The notes beneath the pieces were generated by a model. The model had not been told where the DNA came from and ran no database searches. It saw nothing but the letters and a program-made list of their open reading frames with translations. From contig CAJOIQ010000004.1 of the NCBI GenBank assembly GCA_905234795.1, positions 65,582-115,606 of the forward strand: a stretch of DNA of 50,025 nucleotides, in the 5' to 3' direction. This DNA comes from an uncultured Bacteroidales bacterium (lineage in GTDB: Bacteria; Bacteroidota; Bacteroidia; Bacteroidales; UBA932). Made by a program: the position numbers and the translations under genes. Shown here in pieces: positions 43,958 to 50,025 of the stretch. Positions within the stretch are counted from its first letter, which is position 1; each line of letters starts with the position of its first letter.

Positions 43958-44887
43958 ATGGAACCTCAAAACATCAGTATAGAGAAGGTCCTCAAACTCA
44001 CCGCGGAAGGCATTGATATTACCGCCCTGGGAAACGACTTTATCCTTGGAGAAGCCCAGGGAACCAGCGCGCTCTCCAACAACCGGATCCTGGACATGCT
44101 GCGCTATCCCATCCGCTTCGACGGGTATATCCTGTTTTTCCTGAAGAAAGGGCACTTCCACATAGATTTCAATCTCAAAACCTATGAGGTGCATGAAGGT
44201 TCCCTGCTGTTAACCGTTCCGGGCAATATCATCCGGGTGGGCCAGCCCCACCAGGACAGGCTGGCCCAGATTGAGCTGGTATACGTAGTGCTGTCCCGGC
44301 AGTTTATCTCCGGGTTGCAAGTAGATTTCAACAAAGTGTTTCAGGACAGCGTCCAGATGCTGGAGAACCCCTGCATCGCCCTCAACCAGGAACAGCTGGC
44401 CCTGGCCGAATCCTATTTCCTGCTGGCCAAGCAAGTTGTAGGGTCTTCCCTTTCCAACAAAAAGGCCATCATCGGCGGTCTCCTGTCATCCCTGAGCTAC
44501 ATGACAGAAGACATCTGGACCGGTCAGCTTACGCAAAAGGGAGAGCCGAACCCCGGCAGCAGTGCCCGGGCGGCCCTCACCTACGACCGTTTCATGAAAC
44601 TGGTCACCGAATACCACAGCCGGGAACGCGGCATGCAGTTTTATGCCGATAAACTTTGCCTCACGCCCAAGTATCTTTCCAAGATTGTGAAGGAAGCCAG
44701 CGGCCGCAGCGGCCCCGAATGGATTGACGACTTCGTCATCCTGGAAGCCAAGAACCTGCTCCGTTACTCGGACGAAAGCATCAAGGAGATTGCCTACAAA
44801 CTGAATTTCCCCAGCGCAAGCGTCTTTAACAAGTTCTTCAAGGCCAATACCGGCCTGGTTCCTTCCGACTACCGGCGCGGGGAATAA
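43958..44887 (+). CDS. AraC-family transcriptional regulator
   Basis: A 309-residue regulator. The N-terminal 170 residues form a cupin-like sensing domain (RYPIRFDGYILFFLKKGHFHIDF, EGSLLLTVPGNIIRVG). The C-terminal 100 residues hold the two helix-turn-helix units: MQFYADKLCLTPKYLSKIVKEASGRSGPEWI and IKEIAYKLNFPSASVFNKFFKANTGLVPSDYRR, the second matching the AraC signature. It is divergent from the TolC/HlyD/permease operon with 184 bp between, the usual arrangement for a local activator of an export system. Ligand unknown. Confidence 0.92.
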   Translation: MEPQNISIEKVLKLTAEGIDITALGNDFILGEAQGTSALSNNRILDMLRYPIRFDGYILFFLKKGHFHIDFNLKTYEVHEGSLLLTVPGNIIRVGQPHQDRLAQIELVYVVLSRQFISGLQVDFNKVFQDSVQMLENPCIALNQEQLALAESYFLLAKQVVGSSLSNKKAIIGGLLSSLSYMTEDIWTGQLTQKGEPNPGSSARAALTYDRFMKLVTEYHSRERGMQFYADKLCLTPKYLSKIVKEASGRSGPEWIDDFVILEAKNLLRYSDESIKEIAYKLNFPSASVFNKFFKANTGLVPSDYRRGE

Positions 44888-44921
44888 CAAAAAACCGGTC
44901 CATCCGGGCTGCCGTTTTTTT
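44887..44921 (+). terminator. Terminator of the AraC gene
   Basis: An A-run followed by CCGG (44895-44898), then a GC-rich stretch and CCG (44912-44914) with seven Ts. The segment 44899-44921 is identical to the minus strand of the tsf terminator at 48342-48364; here the left arm of the stem has decayed. Confidence 0.6.
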
Positions 44922-44954
44922 GTATTAAGATGCCCTCAATGCGTTGCTTATTTG

Positions 44955-45003
44955 CCGCGTTGACGTGTAGAATGCACAGATGGCCGATTCTTTGTCAACG
45001 CGG
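44955..45003 (+). repeat. Palindromic element C1
   Basis: CCGCGTTGAC (44955-44964) and GTCAACGCGG (44994-45003) form a perfect 10-bp stem around a 29-nt core starting GTGTAGAA and including ATGGCCGATT. It is the first of two related hairpins in the 304-bp gap between the AraC gene and the toxin-antitoxin pair. Confidence 0.8.
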
Positions 45004-45035
45004 GAACGAAATCGGTCATTTTGCCGGAAAACGCA

Positions 45036-45086
45036 GCCACGTTGACGTGTAGAAGGCGTACAATGGCGATTTCGCGTCAACGTGGC
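45036..45086 (+). repeat. Palindromic element C2
   Basis: GCCACGTTGACG (45036-45047) and CGTCAACGTGGC (45075-45086) form a perfect 12-bp stem. Compared with C1 the stem has a compensated change (CCGCG with CGCGG becomes CCACG with CGTGG); the core again starts TGTAGAA and contains ATGGCGATT. Confidence 0.8.
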
Positions 45087-45095
45087 AAGGGTACA

Positions 45096-45146
45096 AAAAA
45101 AGAGAGTGAACTAAGTCAATCTGACTTTTGGGTCAGCCTCTTTTTT
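45096..45146. terminator. Terminator-like hairpin before the toxin-antitoxin pair
   Basis: AAAAAAGAG (45096-45104) pairs with CTCTTTTTT (45138-45146), with an inner AAGTCA (45113-45118) and TGACTT (45122-45127) hairpin. It could insulate the toxin-antitoxin pair from upstream transcription. Confidence 0.45.
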
Positions 45147-45157
45147 GTTTTTCTGCA

Positions 45158-45190
45158 AAAATGATATATCTTTGCAGAAAATGATATCAT
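45158..45190 (+). promoter_or_regulatory. Promoter and probable autoregulatory operator of the toxin-antitoxin pair
   Basis: The -7 box TATCTTTG (45167-45174) lies between two exact copies of AAAATGATAT (45158-45167 and 45178-45187), spaced 20 bp. The second is part of the perfect palindrome ATGATATCAT (45181-45190) ending 1 bp before the start codon. Such repeats over a promoter are typical binding sites of RHH antitoxins. Confidence 0.6.
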
Positions 45191-45191
45191 A

Positions 45192-45476
45192 ATGGAGACT
45201 GTAAGAGAAAGCGCCCTTATCCGGTTAAGGCCGGAACTGATGGCCCGGGCCAAACGTCAGGCCAAAGCGGCACATCTGTCTTTCAATGCCTTTGTGGAGA
45301 AAACGCTGGAACGCGCCGTGGAACCGGAATGGCCTGTGCTGCCTCCGGATTACAAAGTGTCGGAGGAAATCCTGAATTTTGCATGCATCCCGGCCGATTG
45401 GAAACCCACAAAGGAAGAGTTGGAGGCCGACCCTCGTCTGGCGCATATTTGGGAGGAGTGCAGTCATGAGGATTAA
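45192..45476 (+). CDS. Ribbon-helix-helix antitoxin
   Basis: A 94-residue protein. The first 45 residues have the ribbon-helix-helix pattern (strand SALIRLRPELMARAKRQAKAAHLSFNAFVEKTLERAV), which dimerises and binds operator DNA. The C-terminal half is acidic and Trp-rich (ACIPADWKPTKEELEADPRL), a likely toxin-wrapping tail. It overlaps the PIN toxin gene by 11 bp. Autorepression through the repeats at 45158-45190 is inferred. Confidence 0.8.
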   Translation: METVRESALIRLRPELMARAKRQAKAAHLSFNAFVEKTLERAVEPEWPVLPPDYKVSEEILNFACIPADWKPTKEELEADPRLAHIWEECSHED

Positions 45477-45903
45477 GGCGTTTTTGGATACCAACGTTCT
45501 GATGGACGTCCTGCAGAAAGGAAGACCCTCCTCATCTTCCTCTCAAATGATTTTCCAAGCCGTCTGGGACCGCAAGATAGAAGCCGTACTCACAACCCAA
45601 AGCATTGTGGATTCATCCTATTTAGCACAAAAAGCCGGTCTTCAAAAAGTGTTTTTTGATATGGTCAACAAATGCTGTGACTATATCAACATAGAACAGC
45701 TTAATTCTTTCGATATCCGTTTTGCCTGCCGGAACTATACCGGTGATTTTGAAGATGACAGCCTGGTCTACAGGGCCATTGACTGTAATTGTGACGTATT
45801 TGTTACATCGGATAAAAAGCTTCGGGAGACTTATCAGGGTAAACATAAAAACCTCCAGATTATGAGTCCGGAGGAGTTTATCTCAAATATGACAGGTCTG
45901 TAG
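45466..45903 (+). CDS. PIN-domain toxin (VapC-like ribonuclease)
   Basis: A 145-residue PIN-domain protein. I start at the ATG at 45466 (MRIKAFLDTNVLMDVLQKG), which overlaps the antitoxin end. Acidic residues of the PIN active site are visible: Asp8 in FLDTNVLMD, a second cluster GDFEDDSLVYRAIDCNCD and Asp in VFVTSDKKL. VapC-type PIN toxins cleave tRNA or rRNA and stop translation; the target here is unknown. It ends 9 bp from the convergent small lipoprotein gene. Confidence 0.85.
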   Translation: MRIKAFLDTNVLMDVLQKGRPSSSSSQMIFQAVWDRKIEAVLTTQSIVDSSYLAQKAGLQKVFFDMVNKCCDYINIEQLNSFDIRFACRNYTGDFEDDSLVYRAIDCNCDVFVTSDKKLRETYQGKHKNLQIMSPEEFISNMTGL

Positions 45904-45912
45904 GCTTGAAAA

Positions 45913-46351
45913 CTAGTACTTCTTGAGGGTAGTTACTTCGTGAACCTTTGCCTCGAGCAGATCGTAATCCCGAAAGAGGATGAGGTCTGTAAGGTTGGCG
46001 GTATCGATGTGGTATTCCAAAGGAGCGCCGGTAAGTTTTATGATAAGGGTGTTTTGGTCAACGGACCAGGAACCACGACTGAAATTCACCTCAATATTAC
46101 TTCTGGTGTCAATCTCCCGGTATTCCAGTTGGCCACCGCTGATAAAGTTATAGTAGGTGCGCAGACCTTGGTCGCTGGGGCGAATGGTCTTAACTACCTT
46201 AGAATAATTGTTGGCGTCATAAATCAGAACGTGCACCAGCTCCCATTCGCCGGAAATGACAATGGTGTTGACCGCTGTGGATTTGGTGCAGGAACCGGCC
46301 AGGAATACCACGGCCAGTGCCAAGATAAGGGTGCGAATAGCTTTTTTTCAT
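45913..46351 (-). CDS. Small lipocalin-like lipoprotein with a frameshift in an A7 tract after its start codon
   Basis: The body (from TTG at 46323, 136 codons) reads ALAVVFLAGSCTK, the second half of a lipoprotein signal, then a domain of about 120 residues with alternating beta strands (ISGEWELVHVLIYDANN, GSWSVDQNTLIIKL), like small lipocalin-type Bacteroidetes lipoproteins. The natural start is the ATG at 46351-46349, followed by seven A residues. With six A residues the frame would read MKKAIRTLILALAVVFLAGS then the lipobox Cys, a perfect lipoprotein signal; with seven, it is out of frame. So the gene is off by one base, through phase variation, slippage or a sequencing error. The promoter box is at 46378-46385. 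It lies downstream of the S51/ATP-grasp gene in the same direction. Confidence 0.7.
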
Positions 46352-46377
46352 AAAGGTCATTATCATTATTTCAGCTG

Positions 46378-46385
46378 CAAAGATA
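46378..46385 (-). promoter_or_regulatory. -7 box for the small lipoprotein gene
   Basis: TATCTTTG on the minus strand, 26 bp before the natural ATG at 46351. Confidence 0.55.
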
Positions 46386-46398
46386 GTCATTTTTTAGT

Positions 46399-48324
46399 TT
46401 ACTCCGTGAGGAACTTAAAGAACACGTCGATGTCCTTTTTCTCCTTGAAGCGTACGATGTACACCTGGTCTCCCAGGGCATCGGCCAGGGCCTCCGGCAT
46501 ACGCTCGCTCATACACATGACGCTGCCGTAGCGCTCCAGCACCTCCTGGTGGCTGTGCTTGTAGCTGCGGGAATCCCGCCGGCCCACATAGGCGCAGTAG
46601 TACGGCTCACCCTCCGGTTTGCGGCGCTCGTCAAAGGCCACCATATCGGCCCAGATCTGGAAGACGTCGGTGCTGTGGGCGAAGTTCATCATATCGGGGG
46701 TGAAGCCTCCCGGCGGGCGCATGTTCACTTCCAGGCCCACATAGTCGCCCTTCTTGCCCAGCCCTTCGCGGTCGCGGTCCAGCTGGAAGAACTCCAGATG
46801 GACGAATCGGCCCGTAATGCCGAAGGCCTTCACGGTGCGGCGGCCGATGGCAGCCAGCTTGGCGGGGACGGTCTGGTTAATCCAGTAGCAGGATTCCAGG
46901 TTGCCGTGAACAATGTCCATCACGGGCGTGGGGAACACGCTGTTGTTCTCGAAGATGGGCTCTCCCTTTGTGTTGTAGATGGCGTCGTAGCTCACCAGGA
47001 GGCCGGTGATGAATTCCTCAATCACATACAGGCCGAAGTTGTCGGGATGCTCCTGGAACCACTGGTGGAGGTCGGCTTCGCTGCACATCTTGGTGGTGCC
47101 GCTGGCGCCCACGCCGTTGTCGGGTTTGGCGATGATGGGATAGCCGGTCTTCTTGGCAAACGCCTTAACCTTGGCCTCGCCTTCGCTGCCCTTGATTTGC
47201 CGCGCCGTGGGAATGCCGCCCAGGGCGTAGTACTTTTTCATCTCGCTCTTGTTCTTGATGGCGGCAATATGGTCGTTCTTAATTCCGGTGGTCACATTGA
47301 AGTCCGTGCGCAGGCGGGCATCCTGTTCCAGCCAGTACTCGTTGTTGGACTCTATCCAGTCAATCTTGCCCCACTTGTGGGCAAACCAGGCCACGGCCCG
47401 ATACACTTCGTCGTAGTTTTCCAGGTTGTGAACCTGATAATAGTCGGACAGACTGCTGCGGAGCTCCAGCGGCAGGTTCCAGTAATCGGTGTCGGCGATA
47501 CCCAGCACATTGACGCCATTGGCTTTGGCGCCGGCGCAGAAATGCCAGTAGGTGTGGGGGAAATGGGGAGAAATAAAGACTAAGTTCATAAAGCTGTAGG
47601 ATTTGTTCTCTTCGGAAATGCGGTGCATGGCGCCGCGGGTGATTTCAAAGGCTTCGCCGCGCAGCTCGGCCGGCTTGCCTTCTTTCTGGATAACGTACCC
47701 TCCGTCCCGGAAGGTGTAAAAGCGATGCCCCCAACTGTCGGGGTAAACGATGTCTTCGAACATCCGGAGCCCGTCAAGGGTGGCATAGCGCACTTGCTCG
47801 AAGTGGGGAATCAGCTGGATGTGCGTAAGGCCCAGGCCTTTGAGCCAGCGTTGGTAATGAGGGTCCACGGCCTCTCCAGGGAGTTCCGGATGGGAATAGA
47901 CTTCGTCGGCACAGTTCATGCTGCCGGCGCTGCAGCCTATGACCACGCCCTTATAGTCTTCCAGCAGTCCTTTCAGGCCGATTTCGTGGATGAACTTGTT
48001 CTGCGTGGGCACGTGGCCGCCGCACAGGATTACCCAGTCGGCCTTTTTCACCAGCTCCGGCGCCTGGGCGGCATTCGTCCTATCCAGCATCACAATCTCC
48101 GCGGTGCGGATGCCTGAGGAATGGATGCATTTTGTCATCCCTTTTTTCACAAAAGACGTGAATCCTTTGTCGTCCGGTGCGGCACTCACCAGCAGCACGC
48201 GGGGCAGACGGTCCGGTCCGGTCACGGCGGCCAGGGCGGCCTTGACCTCGGCCAGAAAGCCGTTGTCCTCCGTGAAAGAAGGCTCCCCGAAGCGGGTGGG
48301 ACTGCCGGTAAGGAAAAGCGTCAT
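46399..48324 (-). CDS. Fusion of a peptidase S51-like domain and an ATP-grasp ligase
   Basis: I start at the ATG at 48324 (MTLFLTGSPTRFGEP), giving 641 residues. Residues 1 to about 230 resemble peptidase S51 (peptidase E, cyanophycinase): VLLVSAAPDDKGFT, ADWVILCGGHVPTQNKF, and the nucleophile elbow VVIGCSAGSMNCAD with Ser, then His in LIPHFEQVRYA. Residues 260 to 640 are an ATP-grasp ligase: GYPIIAKPDNGVGASGTTKM (ATP-binding Lys and Gly loop), YVIEEFITGLLVSYDAIYN and VGLEVNMRPPGGFTPDMMNF (metal-binding Glu and Asn). S51 enzymes cleave Asp-containing or beta-aspartyl dipeptides; ATP-grasp enzymes make amide bonds. The two together suggest turnover of an unusual peptide or amino-acid polymer. 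No signal peptide, so cytoplasmic. Confidence 0.85.
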   Translation of the reverse strand: MTLFLTGSPTRFGEPSFTEDNGFLAEVKAALAAVTGPDRLPRVLLVSAAPDDKGFTSFVKKGMTKCIHSSGIRTAEIVMLDRTNAAQAPELVKKADWVILCGGHVPTQNKFIHEIGLKGLLEDYKGVVIGCSAGSMNCADEVYSHPELPGEAVDPHYQRWLKGLGLTHIQLIPHFEQVRYATLDGLRMFEDIVYPDSWGHRFYTFRDGGYVIQKEGKPAELRGEAFEITRGAMHRISEENKSYSFMNLVFISPHFPHTYWHFCAGAKANGVNVLGIADTDYWNLPLELRSSLSDYYQVHNLENYDEVYRAVAWFAHKWGKIDWIESNNEYWLEQDARLRTDFNVTTGIKNDHIAAIKNKSEMKKYYALGGIPTARQIKGSEGEAKVKAFAKKTGYPIIAKPDNGVGASGTTKMCSEADLHQWFQEHPDNFGLYVIEEFITGLLVSYDAIYNTKGEPIFENNSVFPTPVMDIVHGNLESCYWINQTVPAKLAAIGRRTVKAFGITGRFVHLEFFQLDRDREGLGKKGDYVGLEVNMRPPGGFTPDMMNFAHSTDVFQIWADMVAFDERRKPEGEPYYCAYVGRRDSRSYKHSHQEVLERYGSVMCMSERMPEALADALGDQVYIVRFKEKKDIDVFFKFLTE

Positions 48325-48331
48325 AACAGAA

Positions 48332-48339
48332 CAAAGGTA
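48332..48339 (-). promoter_or_regulatory. -7 box for the S51/ATP-grasp gene
   Basis: TACCTTTG on the minus strand, 7 bp before the ATG at 48324 and immediately after the tsf terminator. Confidence 0.55.
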
Positions 48340-48340
48340 C

Positions 48341-48372
48341 AAAAAAAACGGCAGCCCGGATGGACTGCCGTT
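48341..48372 (-). terminator. Intrinsic terminator of rpsB-tsf
   Basis: On the minus strand AACGGCAG (48365-48372) pairs with CTGCCGTT (48347-48354) around a 10-nt loop, followed by eight Ts. The loop and right arm are repeated exactly at the AraC-gene terminator (44899-44921). Confidence 0.85.
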
Positions 48373-48392
48373 CATTTTTACCAGTCGACGAA

Positions 48393-49391
48393 TTAGTCGG
48401 CCAGGGAGAAGCGCTTGAAGGCAAGAACCTTAGCCTCGGCGTCAACGGCCTTGAGGGCGGCAGCCACGGTGGCCTTGTCGTCGCTCAGCTGGTATTCCTG
48501 CTCCATGAGGGTGTTCTCCTTCAGGAACTTCTGGATACGGCCGTTCACGATACCGTTGATCATCTGCTCTTTACCGGCAAGGGAAGCGAGGGTTTCCTCA
48601 CCCACCTTGGCGATGATCTCACGGGCCTGCTGAGCCTGCTCGGGAGTGAGCCAGCCCTTGGCGGTGTTGGATTCAATGTGGTCTTCGCTGTCCACGTGGG
48701 CGGGGTTGATACCGGCCTTCTTGAGGGCGTTGTCAACAGCCTTCTGGACTTGCTCGTCCTTGGTCTTCTGGATGGCCACGGTCTTTTCGGACTCGATCAC
48801 CTCGGCGGGAACGGAAGCGGGATCCACGGCCACAGGGTTCATGGAAGCCACCTGCATGGCGATACCGCGGGCAATCTCGGCAGAAACCTGCTTGTTGAAA
48901 GCCACAATAGCGCCCAGCTTGCCGTTGAAGTGCACATATTCGCTCACAAAGGGAGCCTCGAGAGCGCCGTAGAAAGCAAGAACGTGCTTCTCACCGGTCT
49001 TACCGGCCTGGTTGGTGATGTCTTCTTCCAGAGAGTAACCGCTTGCAAGTTTCACGGCTTTCAGGGCCTCGAGGTCGGCGGGGAAAGCGGCGATGGCGGC
49101 GTCGGCAATTTCGCCGGCGAGCTTCTTGAAGTCGGGGGTAGCGGCAACGAAGTCGGTTTCGCAACCCAGGCACACGAGGATGGCCTTACCACCGTTGATA
49201 CGGCTGAGGACGGCACCCTGGGTGGTCTCGTTGTCACCGCGCTTGGCAAGGGTGGATTTACCCTTCTCGCGGAGGATTTCAACAGCACGCTTGAAATCGC
49301 CTTCGGCCTCTTCCAGGGCCTTCTTGCAATCCATCATGCCAGCGCTGGTCATGTCGCGCAGTTTCTTGATGTCTGCTAATGCAATAGCCAT
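48393..49391 (-). CDS. tsf: Elongation factor Ts
   Basis: EF-Ts exchanges GDP for GTP on EF-Tu. The 332-residue protein has the N-terminal UBA-like module (IKKLRDMTSAGMMDCKKALEEAEGDFKRAVEILREKG), the TDFVA motif in LGCETDFVAATPDF, and two dimerisation-type subdomains, the longer Bacteroidetes form. It follows rpsB by 27 bp and ends in a strong terminator. Confidence 0.96.
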   Translation of the reverse strand: MAIALADIKKLRDMTSAGMMDCKKALEEAEGDFKRAVEILREKGKSTLAKRGDNETTQGAVLSRINGGKAILVCLGCETDFVAATPDFKKLAGEIADAAIAAFPADLEALKAVKLASGYSLEEDITNQAGKTGEKHVLAFYGALEAPFVSEYVHFNGKLGAIVAFNKQVSAEIARGIAMQVASMNPVAVDPASVPAEVIESEKTVAIQKTKDEQVQKAVDNALKKAGINPAHVDSEDHIESNTAKGWLTPEQAQQAREIIAKVGEETLASLAGKEQMINGIVNGRIQKFLKENTLMEQEYQLSDDKATVAAALKAVDAEAKVLAFKRFSLAD

Positions 49392-49418
49392 AATCTTTAC
49401 TTGCTTTTAAACGGTTAA

Positions 49419-50025
49419 TTACTCTGCGGCGGGAGTCTCTTCGGCCTTGGGAGCTTCCTCGGCGGGAGCGGCTTCGGCCTTGGGGGTGCGGCGGGCGCGG
49501 AGCTTCTTGACGGGAGCCTCGGCCTCGGCGGGAGCCTCAACAGCCTCCTCGGGAGCTTCCTTCTCCTTCTCAAGCTTGCGCTCTTCCAGACCCTCGTTGA
49601 TGGCCTGGCACATCACATCCATGATGAGCTCGATGGACTTCGTAGCGTCGTCGTTCGCCGGAATCACATAATCAATCGGGGTAGGATCGCAACATGTGTC
49701 AACCATAGCGATAACCGGGATATTCAGACGGGCGGCTTCCTTCACGGCGTTGGCCTCTTTCTGAACGTCGACCACGAAGAGGGCGCTGGGCAGGCGGCTC
49801 ATGTCGCGGATGGAACCGAGGTTCTTCTCCAGCTTGGCCCGCTGGCGTTCCACCTGGAGGCGCTCACGCTTGGCGAGTTTCTCGAAGGTGCCATCTTCCT
49901 TCATCTTGTCGATGGTATTCATTTTCTTGACGGCCTTGCGAATGGTGGGGAAGTTGGTAAGCATACCGCCCGGCCAACGCTCGGTCACGGAAGGCATATT
50001 GACCTCGGCGGCCTTGGCGGCGACG
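49419..50025 (-). CDS. rpsB: Ribosomal protein S2, C-terminal part (5' end beyond the window)
   Basis: The frame stays open to the right edge, so the start is missing. S2 features: RWPGGMLTNFPTIRKAVKKM, RDMSRLPSALFVVDVQKEANAVKEAARLNIPVIAMVDTCCDP and YVIPANDDATKSIELIMDVM. A C-terminal tail of about 50 residues is rich in Ala, Glu, Pro and Lys, a common kind of S2 extension in this phylum. Cotranscribed with tsf. Confidence 0.95.
   Translation of the reverse strand, partial: VAAKAAEVNMPSVTERWPGGMLTNFPTIRKAVKKMNTIDKMKEDGTFEKLAKRERLQVERQRAKLEKNLGSIRDMSRLPSALFVVDVQKEANAVKEAARLNIPVIAMVDTCCDPTPIDYVIPANDDATKSIELIMDVMCQAINEGLEERKLEKEKEAPEEAVEAPAEAEAPVKKLRARRTPKAEAAPAEEAPKAEETPAAE

Noticed and set aside
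44955..45086. C1 and C2 as integron attC sites
   Set aside because: The outer arms look superficially like attC ends (GTT...AAC), but GTTGACG does not fit the GTTRRRY core site and there is no integrase or cassette array.
44930..45090. A short CRISPR array or tRNA gene in the gap before the toxin-antitoxin pair
   Set aside because: There are only two repeats, each palindromic with diverged interiors, no regular spacers and no cas gene; no cloverleaf or TTC-loop motif is visible.

Overview
The window is chromosomal DNA of a moderately GC-rich member of the Bacteroidales. Supporting signs are Bacteroidetes-type promoters (TAnnTTTG, sometimes with an upstream TTTG 19-20 bp away), almost no Shine-Dalgarno sequences, an F1Fo operon in the order atpD-C-B-E-F-H-A-G, and Bacteroidales-typical proteins (DUF2723, DUF4271, SpvB/RHS YD-repeat proteins). 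Genus cannot be fixed from sequence alone; an Alistipes-like or UBA932/Cryptobacteroides-like lineage would fit.

Layout. 1-7.8 kb: start of an exported protein, lgt, an RlmI-like methyltransferase, a histidine-acid-phosphatase lipoprotein, a pgk gene broken by a small deletion, and a DUF2723 membrane glycosyltransferase. 7.9-16.5 kb: a polymorphic-toxin island with a 2063-residue RHS protein carrying a JAB-like tip, a candidate immunity lipoprotein, then an orphan RHS tip with a different toxin domain and its own candidate membrane immunity protein. 16.5-25 kb: a YghO-like acyltransferase facing a nine-gene leftward array (malQ, sui1, DUF4271, hemD, rnpA, yidD, menG, AMP ligase, ACP). 25-32 kb: rsgA-MATE rightward, HAD-OPA transporter-M20 peptidase leftward, a YitT protein. 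32-39 kb: the complete ATP synthase operon. 39-45 kb: a TolC/HlyD/ABC-2 export operon with a divergent AraC regulator. 45-50 kb: a RHH/PIN toxin-antitoxin pair, a small lipoprotein with a frameshifted start, a peptidase S51/ATP-grasp fusion, tsf and the end of rpsB.

The most unusual feature is a set of short palindromic elements, in three families, each with a conserved core between arms that differ from copy to copy yet remain complementary within each copy. Four copies lie in frame inside atpB and atpG, one lies in frame inside the MATE gene with a sister copy just after its stop, and two lie in tandem before the toxin-antitoxin pair. They resemble in principle the Rickettsia palindromic elements that insert into genes and are translated. 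The second notable system is the RHS toxin with its spare tip cassette: a 386-bp segment of the RHS core is repeated (about 93% identical, no gaps) ahead of the second toxin tip, which is what recombinational tip switching needs. A 19-bp perfect direct repeat brackets this island. All similarity figures and counts were made by eye from the window.
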